Assembly (NCBI RefSeq): GCF_030209475.1
Contig: NZ_JARVRW010000002.1
Coordinates: 310,001 to 374,000 of the forward strand
Length of the DNA stretch: 64,000 nt
Direction: 5' to 3'
DNA from: Microbacterium sp. lyk4-40-TSB-66
GTDB taxonomy: Bacteria > Actinomycetota > Actinomycetes > Actinomycetales > Microbacteriaceae
Below the pieces are notes generated by a model, which was given only the letters and a program-made list of their open reading frames with translations, did no database searches and was not told the origin of the DNA. Positions 35,545 through 45,255 of the stretch are shown here, in pieces. How positions within the stretch are numbered: the first letter of the stretch is position 1; every line of letters begins with the position of its first letter. The position numbers and the translations under genes are program-made.

Positions 35545-36023
35545 GCGTGGTCTCCTCCGGCGAGTTGGTCGAGCACGTGCGGCGCGATCTCGGCGACCAC
35601 CGCGATCCCGGATGCCACGGCCCGGGTCGAACCGGGCAGGTTGACGATCAGCACGCCCGGGTCGACGATGCCGGCGAGCCCCCGGGAGATGATCGAGAGA
35701 GGGGTGTCGGACAAGCCGCGGCGGCGCAGTTCCTCGGCGATGCCGGGCAGCTCGCGCTCCAGCACGCGCGCGGTCCCCTCGGGCGTCCGGTCGCGCGGGG
35801 CGATACCCGTGCCGCCGGTCGTGACGACGAGCCCGGGGCCGGCCGCGACGGCCGCGCGCAGGGCGGTCTCCACGCTGTCGGCACCGTCGGGGACGACGAT
35901 CGCCTCGGCGCACTCGAAGCCGGCCTCTCGCAGGAGCGAGACGGCGAGCGGCCCGCCGCGGTCTTCGCGGAGTCCCGCGGCGGAACGGTCGGACACGGTG
36001 ATCACCCGGGCGGCATGCGGCAC
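35541..36023 (-). CDS. mogA: Molybdopterin adenylyltransferase (MogA/MoaB family)
   Basis: A 160-residue MogA-like fold: VITVSDRSAAGLREDRGGPL, GLVVTTGGTGIAPRDRTPE and the segment IVNLPGSTRAV. It adenylates molybdopterin before metal insertion by MoeA. First gene of the short mogA-moaE unit; coupled to moaE. Confidence 0.9.
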   Translation of the reverse strand: MPHAARVITVSDRSAAGLREDRGGPLAVSLLREAGFECAEAIVVPDGADSVETALRAAVAAGPGLVVTTGGTGIAPRDRTPEGTARVLERELPGIAEELRRRGLSDTPLSIISRGLAGIVDPGVLIVNLPGSTRAVASGIAVVAEIAPHVLDQLAGGDHA

Positions 36024-36067
36024 GGGATCAGCCTAGGCGCGCCGGCCACGCGACCGGGGAACCGACA

Positions 36068-37672
36068 TCACCCGCCGATCGTCTCGACCTCGGGCACCTC
36101 GGGCGCGATCCGGCCCGCCTCGGACTGCGGTTCGGGGTCTTCTCGCTGAACGTGCTCGGCGGCGGCGGTGATGCGCTGCGCCATGCCGCTGAAGATCAGG
36201 CCGTGGAAGGGGAGGACGGCGAGCCAGTAGAGCCGCCCGGCGAGGCCTGTGGGGAAGAACAGCGCCCGCTGGTCGAAGCGCGCGCCGTCGCCCTCGGGGG
36301 TCGCACGCAGCTCGAGCCACGCGCCCCCTGGAACCTTCATCTCGGCGCGCAGCCGCAGGAGATGGCCGGGTTCGATCGCTTCGACACGCCAGAAGTCCAG
36401 GGCATCGCCGACGGTGACGACCGATCGACTCCGGCGTCCGCGAGCGAGGCCCACCCCGCCCACGAGCCGGTCCATCCATCCGCGGATCGCCCACAGCAGC
36501 GGCGAGGAGTACCAGCCGTTCTCTCCGCCGATCCCCTCGATCACCGACCAGAGCTGCTTGGCGTTCGCCGTCGTGGTCATCGAGCGCTTGTCGGTGTAGA
36601 CCAGGCGACCGGCCCAATCGGGGTCGCTCGGCAGCGGGTCGCTCGGAACGCCGGAGACCTCGGCATCCAGCCAGCTGGTCTCGATGTCGTCGTTGTTCAC
36701 GCGACGCATCGCCAAGCGGACCGCCTCGCGGTAAGGCATGAGTCCCGCCTCGGGACGCGGGATCAGGTCGTCGACCGCCCGGTCTTTGACGACGCAGTCG
36801 TTCTGCAGCGACTCCACCAGCGGACGGGCGATCGACTTGGGGATCGGCGTGACGAGGTTGACCCAGTGCGACGCGAGACGGGGCGTGAGCACCGGCAGCG
36901 ATGCGATCGGGCGCTGGTTCAGACCCGCCTCGAGGGCGTAGCCGTTCATCATCTGGCCGTAGCGCAGCACGTCGGGTCCGCCGATATCAACGGCCCTGTT
37001 GACGTTGGGCGCCACGCGCGCCGCCCCGAGCAGATAGTGCAGCACGTCGCGCACCGCGATGGGCTGGATGTGATTGCGCACCCACTTCGGCGCGGGCATG
37101 TACGGCAGCACGTCGGTGAGGTGGCGCACCATCTCGAACGAGGCGGAGCCCGAGCCGATGACGACGCCGGCCTGCAGCACCAGGGTGGGCACGCCGCTGG
37201 CCATCAGGATGTCGCCCACCTCGACGCGGGAGCGCAGGTGAGCCGACAGGGTCGCGTCGAGCGGGTGCAGGCCGCCGAGGTACACGATGCGGTGGACGGA
37301 TGCCGCGACCGCCGCATCGGCGACCGTCTGCGCCGCACGCCGGTCGGTGCTCTCGAAGTCGCGGCCGCCGCCCATCGAGTGGATCAGGTAGTAGATGACG
37401 TCGACGTCGCTCACGGCCTCTGCCACGGCCGAGGCGTCGGTCGCATCGCCCTGCACCACCTCGACGTCGTCGCCCCACGGGAACGCCGCCGCACGCCGGG
37501 GGTCGCGCGCGAGGACGCGCACGCGGTAGCCCGCCGCGATGAGACGTGGAACGAGGCGCCCGCCCAGATAACCGGTGGCGCCGAGCACGAGGGCGCGCGG
37601 TGCCGAACCGTCGTCGCGGGGCTGCGCGACGAGGGCGGGTTCGCGGCCGGTGGGTGTGGTCAGCTCGCTCAT
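36068..37672 (-). CDS. SDR-family NAD(P)-binding protein with DUF2867 domain
   Basis: A 534-residue protein. The N-terminal half is an atypical SDR/NmrA-like Rossmann domain (LVLGATGYLGGRLVPRLIAAGY, VDVIYYLIHSMGGG). The C-terminal ~150 residues match DUF2867 (YTDKRSMTTTANAKQLWSVI, FWRVEAIEPGHLLRLRAEMK, GLAGRLYWLAVLPFHGLIFS). The role is unknown; homologues are often called nucleoside-diphosphate-sugar epimerase-like. ATG 37670-37672 is preferred, with 37702 as an alternative start. Confidence 0.85.
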   Translation of the reverse strand: MSELTTPTGREPALVAQPRDDGSAPRALVLGATGYLGGRLVPRLIAAGYRVRVLARDPRRAAAFPWGDDVEVVQGDATDASAVAEAVSDVDVIYYLIHSMGGGRDFESTDRRAAQTVADAAVAASVHRIVYLGGLHPLDATLSAHLRSRVEVGDILMASGVPTLVLQAGVVIGSGSASFEMVRHLTDVLPYMPAPKWVRNHIQPIAVRDVLHYLLGAARVAPNVNRAVDIGGPDVLRYGQMMNGYALEAGLNQRPIASLPVLTPRLASHWVNLVTPIPKSIARPLVESLQNDCVVKDRAVDDLIPRPEAGLMPYREAVRLAMRRVNNDDIETSWLDAEVSGVPSDPLPSDPDWAGRLVYTDKRSMTTTANAKQLWSVIEGIGGENGWYSSPLLWAIRGWMDRLVGGVGLARGRRSRSVVTVGDALDFWRVEAIEPGHLLRLRAEMKVPGGAWLELRATPEGDGARFDQRALFFPTGLAGRLYWLAVLPFHGLIFSGMAQRITAAAEHVQREDPEPQSEAGRIAPEVPEVETIGG

Positions 37673-37737
37673 GCCCGACACCGTACGCCGGGCCTCCGAC
37701 ATCGCCGGGGGCTTGACGGCGGCGCTAGGGTGTTCGC

Positions 37738-39288
37738 GTGATTGACGCCTCCCCCGGCCCGCTCGCCGAGGCCCCCGCCGGATCCTTTCGCGGTCGCCTC
37801 GAAGCAGGGGCTCGCCGGTGGTTGGGCATCCGCTACGGCCAGGCGCCCGTCGACGACCTCCGCTGGCGCGCGCCGCGCGCCGCGCCCGATGCGGAGCACG
37901 AGATCGACGCCGCCGCCTTCGGCGCGGCGTGCCCGCAACCGTCCAGTCCCCTTCCGCTCGGCGACGGCGTCGCGCAGCACGAGGACTGCCTGTTCCTCAA
38001 CGTCTGGTCTCCGGATGCCGAGACCCCGACGCCGCGCCCGGTGATGGTGTGGGTGCACGGCGGCGCCTACGTGTTCGGCGCCGCGAGCCAGCGCACCTAC
38101 GACGGCGCTCGTCTGGCCGTGGTGGGCGACGTGATCGTGGTGACCCTGAACTACCGCCTCGGCACCCTCGGCTTCCTCGGCGTAGACGCGGCACTCCCGG
38201 GCGCGGGTTTCGACGGCAATCTCGGCCTCCGCGATGTGCTCCTCGCCCTCGCCTGGGTACAGCGCAGCATCTCCGCGTTCGGCGGCGATCCCGCTCGCGT
38301 GACGCTGTTCGGCGAGTCGGCGGGCGGCGGCGTCGTCACGACGCTGTTGGCGACGCCATCGGCATCCGGACTCTTCCACCGCGCCATCGCGGAGTCGTCG
38401 CCGGCGTCGAGCGTCTACGGCCGCGAGCGGGCGGGCAAGGTCGCGACGCGGTTCGTCCGGTCGCTCGGCGTCGACCCGGATGCGCCCGACGCCGCCCGCG
38501 CGCTCGGTGAGATGAGCCCCGCGACGCTGGCGGCGGCCGGTCAACGACTCTTCGCCGAGGTCCCCGAGCACGACCCCGGGACCCTCGCGTTCGCCCCCGT
38601 CGTCGACGGCGACCTCGTGCCCGAGACGCCCGTGACGGTGCTGCGGGAGGGGCGAGGACTCCCCGTGCCCCTGATGATCGGGACGAACAAAGACGAGGCG
38701 TCGCTGTTCGCCTACATGAAGTCGCCCCTCATCCCCGTCACCGGCGAGCGCATCGAGCGCATGTTCGCCGATATGGCCGCCGAGAACCCCGACGTCGTGC
38801 TGCCGGAGCGCTCGCAGGTGCTCGCCGCCTATGAGCACGTCCGCCATCGGGCGCTGGGCCTCGGCATCGCCGGCGACATCGGCTTCCGCCTGCCGACACT
38901 CTGGGTGGCCGAGGGCCACGCGGCCGTCGCGCCCGTGCACCTCTACCGCTTCGACCACTGCACGCCGTTCTTCCGGCTCGTGCGCCTCGGCGCCACCCAC
39001 GGCAGCGAGTTGATCTACGTGTGGGGCAACCTCGACGGCGGGCCGAAGGACCTCACATTCCGCCTCGGCGGACGCCGCACCGGCGAGGAGCTGGCGACGC
39101 GGATGCAGCAGCGCTGGAGTGCCTTCGCGCACGGCCGCGCGCCGTCGGCATCCGATGCTCCCGACTGGCCCGCGTTCACCGTCGACTCCCGCGCGACGCT
39201 CGTCATCGACCGGCAGGACCGCGTCGTCGACGACCTCGACGCCGACCTCCGGCGCGCGTGGGGCGACGACGTGCTGGCGTTCCGGTAG
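37738..39288 (+). CDS. Type-B carboxylesterase
   Basis: A 516-residue esterase of the alpha/beta-hydrolase fold. EDCLFLNVW (82-90), oxyanion-hole HGGAYVFG, nucleophile S194 in GESAGGG, the acidic residue in GTNKDEASLF and the catalytic His in THGSELIYVWG are all present. No signal peptide. It hydrolyses carboxyl esters; natural substrate unknown. GTG 37738 is 6 bases after a -10-like TAGGGT (37726-37731), so the transcript may be leaderless. Confidence 0.92.
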   Translation: MIDASPGPLAEAPAGSFRGRLEAGARRWLGIRYGQAPVDDLRWRAPRAAPDAEHEIDAAAFGAACPQPSSPLPLGDGVAQHEDCLFLNVWSPDAETPTPRPVMVWVHGGAYVFGAASQRTYDGARLAVVGDVIVVTLNYRLGTLGFLGVDAALPGAGFDGNLGLRDVLLALAWVQRSISAFGGDPARVTLFGESAGGGVVTTLLATPSASGLFHRAIAESSPASSVYGRERAGKVATRFVRSLGVDPDAPDAARALGEMSPATLAAAGQRLFAEVPEHDPGTLAFAPVVDGDLVPETPVTVLREGRGLPVPLMIGTNKDEASLFAYMKSPLIPVTGERIERMFADMAAENPDVVLPERSQVLAAYEHVRHRALGLGIAGDIGFRLPTLWVAEGHAAVAPVHLYRFDHCTPFFRLVRLGATHGSELIYVWGNLDGGPKDLTFRLGGRRTGEELATRMQQRWSAFAHGRAPSASDAPDWPAFTVDSRATLVIDRQDRVVDDLDADLRRAWGDDVLAFR

Positions 39289-39350
39289 CACGGTGCCGTC
39301 CGCGGCGCCCCGACTGGCGACTTCGCCGCGATCGGGGTAGGGGTAGAAGG

Positions 39351-40820
39351 GTGAACGAGAATCGCCCCTCGGCATCCCCCTCCCCCCGCCTCGAGGTCGA
39401 CGACGTCATCGTCGTCGACACGAAACGCGTGCGCACGGCCATCGGCGGCACCGTCGTCGGCAACTTCATGGAGTGGTTCGACTTCGGTATCTACGGCTAC
39501 CTCGCGTTGACCCTCACCGCGGTGTTCGCCTCGGACGTCCCCGACCCGTGGGGGCTGCTGGTCACCCTCCTCGGTTTCGCCATCTCGTTCCTCGTCCGCC
39601 CCTTCGGAGGCTTCGTCCTCGGTCCCCTCGGCGACCGCATCGGTCGGCAGAAGGTGCTGTTCCTCACGATGGCGATGATGGCGACCGCGACCGCCCTCAT
39701 CGGCATCCTGCCCACCTCCGCCCAGATCGGGCTGTGGGCGATCGTGCCGCTGTATCTGCTGAAGATGGTGCAGGGTTTCTCCACCGGCGGCGAGTACGCC
39801 GGTGCGACCACCTACGTCTCGGAGTTCTCCCCCGACCGCCGCCGCGGCTTCTGGTCGTCGTGGCTCGACGTGGGCTCGTACGTCGGCTTCGCCGCGGGCG
39901 CGTCGGCCGTGGCCCTGACGACCGCGATCACCACCTCGATCTCGGGCGAGAACGCCATGGTCGACTACGGCTGGCGCATCCCGTTCCTGCTCGCGATCCC
40001 GCTGGGCATCGTGGCGATCTACTTCCGCCTGCGCATCCCCGAGACGCCCGCCTTCGAGCAGGCCGGCACCCACGAGGCCGACGCCGACGACCCGATGGCC
40101 CGCCAGGGCCTGGTCGGCATCGTGCGACACCACTGGCGCGCCCTGCTGATCGGCATCGCCCTGGTGGCCGCCACCAACACCGCCGGCTACGCGCTGACCA
40201 GTTACATGCCCACCTATCTCGAGAAGGAGGTCGGCGTCTCCAACATCGCCGCCGCCGTCGCGACGGTCCCCGTGCTGCTGGTGATGTCGGCGTCGCTCCC
40301 GCTGATCGGGCGCCTCAGCGACCGCATCGGCCGGAAGCCCGTCTACGCGATCGCCGCGGGGTCCGCGCTCGTCCTTCTGGTGCCGGCGTTCCTCATCATG
40401 CAGATCGGGGAGCTCTGGGCGGTCATGATCGCGCTCTGCATGGCGGCGGTGCCGGTGGCCTTCTACGTGGCGATCTCGGCATCCGCCCTGCCCGCGCTGT
40501 TCCCCACCGCGTCGCGCTTCGGCGCCATGGCCGTGGCCTACAATGTCGCCGTGTCCCTGTTCGGCGGAACGACGCCCCTGTTCAGTCAGGCCCTCATCGA
40601 CTGGACCGGCAACACCCTCATGCCCGCGTTCTACATCATGTTCTTCGCCGCCCTGGGGCTCGTCGCACTGCTCTCGATGCGCGAGACCGCCCGGCGCCCT
40701 CTGCTCGGCTCGTTGCCGACGGTGGAGACCCCCGCCGAGGCGGAGGCGGTCGTTGCACGGCAGGATCGCGACCCGCTCATCGACACCTCGACCATGCCGC
40801 TGGCGGTCCGTCGCCCCTGA
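39351..40820 (+). CDS. MHS-family MFS transporter
   Basis: A 489-residue transporter with 12 membrane segments and the metabolite:H+ symporter signature: GNFMEWFDFGIYGYLA near the N-terminus, RPFGGFVLGPLGDRIGRQ between TM2 and TM3, and LPLIGRLSDRIGRKP between TM8 and TM9. Relatives carry proline/betaine, citrate or ketoglutarate with protons. GTG 39351 start. It follows the esterase by 62 bases and may import a product or substrate of it (inference). Confidence 0.9.
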   Translation: MNENRPSASPSPRLEVDDVIVVDTKRVRTAIGGTVVGNFMEWFDFGIYGYLALTLTAVFASDVPDPWGLLVTLLGFAISFLVRPFGGFVLGPLGDRIGRQKVLFLTMAMMATATALIGILPTSAQIGLWAIVPLYLLKMVQGFSTGGEYAGATTYVSEFSPDRRRGFWSSWLDVGSYVGFAAGASAVALTTAITTSISGENAMVDYGWRIPFLLAIPLGIVAIYFRLRIPETPAFEQAGTHEADADDPMARQGLVGIVRHHWRALLIGIALVAATNTAGYALTSYMPTYLEKEVGVSNIAAAVATVPVLLVMSASLPLIGRLSDRIGRKPVYAIAAGSALVLLVPAFLIMQIGELWAVMIALCMAAVPVAFYVAISASALPALFPTASRFGAMAVAYNVAVSLFGGTTPLFSQALIDWTGNTLMPAFYIMFFAALGLVALLSMRETARRPLLGSLPTVETPAEAEAVVARQDRDPLIDTSTMPLAVRRP

Positions 40821-40976
40821 CCCCGCGCCCCGTCGCCGCCGGATCCGGGCCGAGGCCCCACGCCGCCCGCGCAGAATCGGCCGGATCCCACGGAATCGGA
40901 TGCCACACCCTCCGGCATCCGATTTCGTGACGGTCCCCCGACACGGTGACGCGCGCACGTCACCGGTGCGGAGCCC

Positions 40977-42983
40977 TCAGCGTCGGCGACTGTTGCCGAA
41001 CAGGCCGCGGATCACGCCCGAGACGATGCTCTTCGTCGCGCCGCGTCCGAGCAGTCCGTCGAGCCCCGGCGCGGGGGTGCTCGCGCGGCTCCGTGGCGCC
41101 GCCGTGGACTTCAGGATCCGGTCGTACTCCTGCTGCGCCTTCTTCTGCGCGGCGGCGTTCTCCTTGTCGATCGCGGCCTTCTGCTTGGCGTACTCGGCCT
41201 CGTCGGCTGCGGCCTTCTTCGCCCGTTCCTCCGCCTCGCGCGCCGCGGTCGCCGCCTGCATGCGCGCGCCGAGGATCTCGCGCGCCGACTCACCGTCGAT
41301 GGGCGTTCCGTAGGTGGAGAAGAGGGGGGATGCCGACACGGCCGACGCCATCGCCTCGGCGGCGATCGGCGACATCGACGCGCGCGGCGCGAAGATGCGG
41401 GTCCAGGCGACGGGGGTCGGAGCCCCCCTCTCGCTCATGACCGTGATGATCGCCTCGCCCGTTCCGAGTTCCTGCAGCACGCGCTCGAGGTCGTAGCCGG
41501 AGTCGGGGTACGTGCGAACCGACGCGCGCAGCGCCTTGGCGTCATCGGGGGTGAACGCGCGCAGGGCGTGCTGCACGCGCGAGCCCAGTTGGGCGAGGAC
41601 GTCGCCAGGCACGTCCTTCGGCGTCTGCGTGACGAAGAACACGCCCACGCCCTTGGAGCGGATCAGGCGCACGGTCTGCGTGATCGCGGCGAGGAACGCC
41701 TTCGACGCGTCCCGGAAGAGCAGGTGCGCCTCGTCGAAGAAGAACACGAGCTTGGGCTTGTCGACGTCGCCCACCTCGGGCAGCACCTCGTAGAGCTCGG
41801 CGAGCAGATACATGAGGAAGGTGGAGTACAGCTCCGGTCGGGATGCCACATTGGGCACCTCCAGCAGACTCACGATGCCGACGCCCGCGGCATCCGTCCG
41901 CAGGAAGACGCGTACGTCGAGCTCGGGCTCGCCGAAGAACGACTCCGCGCCCGCGGCCGAGAAGGCGACCAGCTCGCGCAGGATCACCCCCGCCGTGGCG
42001 GCCGACAGCCCGCCGATCCCCTTGAGCTCGGCCTTGCCCTCGTCGCCGGTGAGATAGGTCAGCACGGCGCGCAGGTCCGACAGGTCGACCAGGGCGAGGC
42101 CCTTCTCGTCGGCGTAGTGGAAGACGAGTCCGAGGCTCGACTCCTGAGTGGCGTTCAGGCCCAGCACTCGGCTGAGCAGCAGGGGGCCGAAGCCCGACAC
42201 CGTCGCCCGCACCGGGATGCCCGAGCCGACGTCGTCGCCCAGCGCGTAGAACTCCGTCGGGAACGCACGCGGCGACCATTCCTGGCCGAGGGCGGCCGTG
42301 CGCGCGGCGAGCTTCTCGCTCGGGATTCCGGGGGCGGCGACGCCGGAGAGGTCCCCCTTGATGTCGGCGGCGAACACCGGCACACCGTTCTCCGACAGTT
42401 GTTCGGCGAGCAGCTGCAGCGTGCGCGTCTTGCCGGTGCCCGTCGCCCCCGCCACGAGGCCGTGGCGGTTGACCATGGCGAGGGGGATGCGCACGGGAAC
42501 GGATGCCACCGGCCCGCCGTTCACCAGCACTCCAAGGTCGAGCGCCGCGCCGTCGGCGGCGTACCCCGCGGCGATGCCGGCGACCTGCGACGGCGTGAGG
42601 GGAGCATCGGATGCCGCGGATGCGACAGGCACCGACGCGGCGGGGGTCGCTGCCGGCGCCGCGTCCTGTGCGGCGCGGTTCGCCCCGACGGTCTCGGCCG
42701 GTGCCGGGTCGGCGGTGGGGGCCGGGTCGGCGGTCGCGCCCGGGTCGGCGCCGTCCGCGGCGCCCTCTCCCGATGCCCCGCCGGCCACTGCCGCGCCGTC
42801 GGCTGCCCCGCCGCCCGCGGCGCGGACGCGTGCGGCTGCCGCCGCGGCCTCCGCCGCCGCGAGGTCGGCCCGAGCGCGGGCGAGGCGCAGCTCGGCCTCG
42901 GCCGCGTCGGCCTCGGCTCTGAGCCGTGCCACCTCCGCATCCGCGGCGGAGGGAACGGGGGCTGCGTCGCCGGGCTCGCTCAT
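40977..42983 (-). CDS. HerA/DUF853-type ATPase
   Basis: A 668-residue protein. The first ~125 residues are an Ala-rich, low-complexity region with a predicted coiled coil (VARLRAEADAAEAELRLARARADLAAAEA). The ATPase core has Walker A GATGTGKT (about 179-186), Walker B KLVFFFDEAHLLF, and the ITQTVRLIRSKGVGVFFVTQ motif of the DUF853 helicase-like family. The C-terminus has a charged EAE/KAQ coiled coil. It resembles HerA DNA translocases, but without NurA next to it. The open frame continues upstream to 43112, but ATG 42981-42983 (MSEPGDAAPV) is the likely start. Confidence 0.88.
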   Translation of the reverse strand: MSEPGDAAPVPSAADAEVARLRAEADAAEAELRLARARADLAAAEAAAAAARVRAAGGGAADGAAVAGGASGEGAADGADPGATADPAPTADPAPAETVGANRAAQDAAPAATPAASVPVASAASDAPLTPSQVAGIAAGYAADGAALDLGVLVNGGPVASVPVRIPLAMVNRHGLVAGATGTGKTRTLQLLAEQLSENGVPVFAADIKGDLSGVAAPGIPSEKLAARTAALGQEWSPRAFPTEFYALGDDVGSGIPVRATVSGFGPLLLSRVLGLNATQESSLGLVFHYADEKGLALVDLSDLRAVLTYLTGDEGKAELKGIGGLSAATAGVILRELVAFSAAGAESFFGEPELDVRVFLRTDAAGVGIVSLLEVPNVASRPELYSTFLMYLLAELYEVLPEVGDVDKPKLVFFFDEAHLLFRDASKAFLAAITQTVRLIRSKGVGVFFVTQTPKDVPGDVLAQLGSRVQHALRAFTPDDAKALRASVRTYPDSGYDLERVLQELGTGEAIITVMSERGAPTPVAWTRIFAPRASMSPIAAEAMASAVSASPLFSTYGTPIDGESAREILGARMQAATAAREAEERAKKAAADEAEYAKQKAAIDKENAAAQKKAQQEYDRILKSTAAPRSRASTPAPGLDGLLGRGATKSIVSGVIRGLFGNSRRR

Positions 42984-42993
42984 GGGCGTCAGC

Positions 42994-43707
42994 CTACGGC
43001 GAGGCCGCCGCCTCGGCATCCGATCTCCGGGCGCGTCTGATCGTGAGCCTGTCCTCATCCCGGGCACGAAGGCGCGAGAACGCCGCGGCGAACACGAGGG
43101 CGGCTCCGGCACCCACCAGTGCCCCGCCGATCGTGTCCGACAGCCAGTGCGCGTGCAGGTACGTCCGGCTGAAGGCCATCAGCACGACCCAGGCGGCGCC
43201 GACGATCCTCACCCATACGTGCGGGAACAGCACCGCCGCCACCACCGCGATCGTCGCCGCGTTCGCCGTGTGTCCCGAGGGGAAGGAGCCGTAGTCGCTC
43301 AGGATGAGGATGTCTTCCGGGCGCGCCCGACCGAAGGTCTGCTTGATCACCTGCACGAGCAGGGCACTGCCCACCGACGCGGCGAGGAAGTACACCGCCG
43401 ACCATCGTCGTCGCGACAGGAACAGCGCCGCCGCGCCCAGGAGGGGCACGATCAGCACCGCGGTGAGATGACCTCCGACGGCGTCCATCACCAGGGCGAA
43501 CACGAACACCGGCTGCGAGGGAGCCGCGGCGAACAGCTGGTTCCACCACACGTCGATCGCGAACGGGCTCGGTCCGCGGAAGAAGACCCACGCCCCGAGT
43601 CCGCACGCGAGGGCGATGAGCACGACACCCACCACGGCACGGAAGCGCTGCGGACGCGTGTCGAGCACGACCTCGATCGCGCTGTCGCCTATCGACCTGT
43701 CATCCAT
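42994..43707 (-). CDS. PAP2-family membrane phosphatase
   Basis: A 237-residue protein with six membrane segments and the three phosphatase motifs: KQTFGRARP, PSGHTANA and SRTYLHAHWLSD. It belongs to the type-2 phosphatidic acid phosphatase superfamily and may act on undecaprenyl pyrophosphate or a phospholipid on the outer face of the membrane. It ends 11 bases before the start of the HerA-like gene downstream, so they may be co-transcribed. Confidence 0.92.
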   Translation of the reverse strand: MDDRSIGDSAIEVVLDTRPQRFRAVVGVVLIALACGLGAWVFFRGPSPFAIDVWWNQLFAAAPSQPVFVFALVMDAVGGHLTAVLIVPLLGAAALFLSRRRWSAVYFLAASVGSALLVQVIKQTFGRARPEDILILSDYGSFPSGHTANAATIAVVAAVLFPHVWVRIVGAAWVVLMAFSRTYLHAHWLSDTIGGALVGAGAALVFAAAFSRLRARDEDRLTIRRARRSDAEAAASP

Positions 43708-43804
43708 CGACTCATGATGCCGTCTCGGACGGCGCCGGGGAATGGTCGCCCGCGCGGGCGGACTCTCGCCGGCGCTCTGCTACTGTTCGCCGCGGTGACC
43801 TGCC

Positions 43805-43905
43805 CGCCACCGACCGCTCAGGGCGCGGGGCGACCCGGCACCGGACGTCTCAGGGCGCGAGGCGACCCGCCGCCGACCGCTCAGGGCGCGAGACGCTCCA
43901 CCGTG
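43805..43905. repeat. Tandem copies of the 3' end of the Bcr/CflA-type gene
   Basis: Three imperfect units of 31-32 bases, each with CTCAGGGCGCG (at 43817, 43849 and 43880). The rightmost contains the real stop codon and last codons of the MFS gene, so the other two are slipped copies of the gene end. Confidence 0.65.
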
Positions 43906-45227
43906 CGAGGGCGCACCAGCGTCCACAGCGCGATCACGCCGATCACGGCGCAGCCGACCATGACCGAGGCCATCGTCGTGGCCGTGATGCCCGACCCGGT
44001 CGCGAGCAGTCCGACGAGTGGCGAGATGACACCCGCGACACCGAAGTTGGCGGCGCCGATGATCGACTGCGCCGTCCCCGCCGCCTTGCCGTGCCGGTCG
44101 AGCGCGAGCACCTGCGCGCAGGGGAAGGTGAAGCCGCACGCGGTCATGAAGAAGAACAGCGGGATGATCGTGCCCCAGAGCCCCAGTCCGAGCTGGTCGG
44201 TGAGCACGATGGTCCCACCCGCGAGCACCAGCACCGCGGTGGACACCGCGAGCACCCACTGCGGCCCGAAGCGGGCGGCCAGCCGCGAGGCCACCTGCAC
44301 GCCCACGACCACACCCACCGAGTTGGCGGCGAACAGCACGCCGTACTGCTGCGGGTTGAAGCCGTAGGTCACCTGGAAGAGGAACGAGGATGCCGAGAGG
44401 TACGAGAACAATCCGCTGAAGGCCATCGCGCCGATGACGAGTACGCCGATGAACACGCGATCGCGGAAGACGCTGCCGTACCGCTGCCAGACGGTCGTGG
44501 CGCCCGGGCCGCCGCGGCGAGCCGGCGGCAGGGTCTCGGGGATGAAGATGATCGCCGACACGAGCATCACGGCGCCGTAGATCGCGAGCACCACGAAGAT
44601 GCCGCGCCAGTTCATCACCAGCAGCAGCGCCGAACCCGCGAGCGGCGCGAGCACGGGAGCGACGCCCGAGACCATCGCCATGCGCGAGAGCATGACGACC
44701 AGGCGGCGACCGCCGAACAGGTCGCGGATGATGGCCGCGGCCACGACGCCACCGGCGGCGGCGCCCGCGCCCATCAGCACGCGAGCGACCGAGAGGGTGC
44801 CGAGGGTCGGCGCGAGCGCGGCGAAGACGCTCGCGGCCACGTGCAGAGCGGTGACCGAGAGCAGGGGAAGTCGTCGCCCGACCTTGTCGCTGAGGGGTCC
44901 GACGATGAGCTGCCCGAGGGCGAAGCCGATCATCGTTCCGGTCAGGGTGAGCTGGATCGCGGCGGCGGTCGTCTGGAAGTCGGCCTCGAGCACCGGGAAC
45001 GCCGGCAGGTACAGGTCGATCGTGAACGGGCCGAGGGCGGTGAGCGCGCCGAGGAGCACGATGTACAGCGCGCGCCGCGACGACGGGATGGCGTCGCCCG
45101 GATGCAGCACGATCGGCGCGGTGGCCGGGTTCTTACCCAGCGTCCGGATGGCCCCGGTGGTGGTGGGGGCGGGGCGCGAGGGCGCGGTGGAGGGGGTGAT
45201 CACGGGGTGGGAGGAGGTATCGAGCAC
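43881..45227 (-). CDS. Bcr/CflA-type multidrug efflux MFS transporter
   Basis: A 448-residue protein with 12 membrane segments. TALGPFTIDLYLPAFPVLEADF followed by QLTLTGTMIGFALGQLIVGPLSDKVGRR is the signature of the Bcr/CflA drug-H+ antiporter group. The N-terminal ~50 residues are Thr/Pro-rich and cytoplasmic. The start is GTG 45225-45227. Its upstream region has a palindrome and a hairpin, suggesting control by a repressor. Substrate unknown. Confidence 0.9.
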   Translation of the reverse strand: MLDTSSHPVITPSTAPSRPAPTTTGAIRTLGKNPATAPIVLHPGDAIPSSRRALYIVLLGALTALGPFTIDLYLPAFPVLEADFQTTAAAIQLTLTGTMIGFALGQLIVGPLSDKVGRRLPLLSVTALHVAASVFAALAPTLGTLSVARVLMGAGAAAGGVVAAAIIRDLFGGRRLVVMLSRMAMVSGVAPVLAPLAGSALLLVMNWRGIFVVLAIYGAVMLVSAIIFIPETLPPARRGGPGATTVWQRYGSVFRDRVFIGVLVIGAMAFSGLFSYLSASSFLFQVTYGFNPQQYGVLFAANSVGVVVGVQVASRLAARFGPQWVLAVSTAVLVLAGGTIVLTDQLGLGLWGTIIPLFFFMTACGFTFPCAQVLALDRHGKAAGTAQSIIGAANFGVAGVISPLVGLLATGSGITATTMASVMVGCAVIGVIALWTLVRPRTVERLAP

Positions 45228-45255
45228 GCGTCTGGTTTCGTTTCGTCACGCCGGA

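Noticed and set aside
37713..37731. TTGACG plus TAGGGT as a promoter of the esterase gene
   Set aside because: The spacing is only 7 bases, too short for -35/-10; only the -10-like element is retained.
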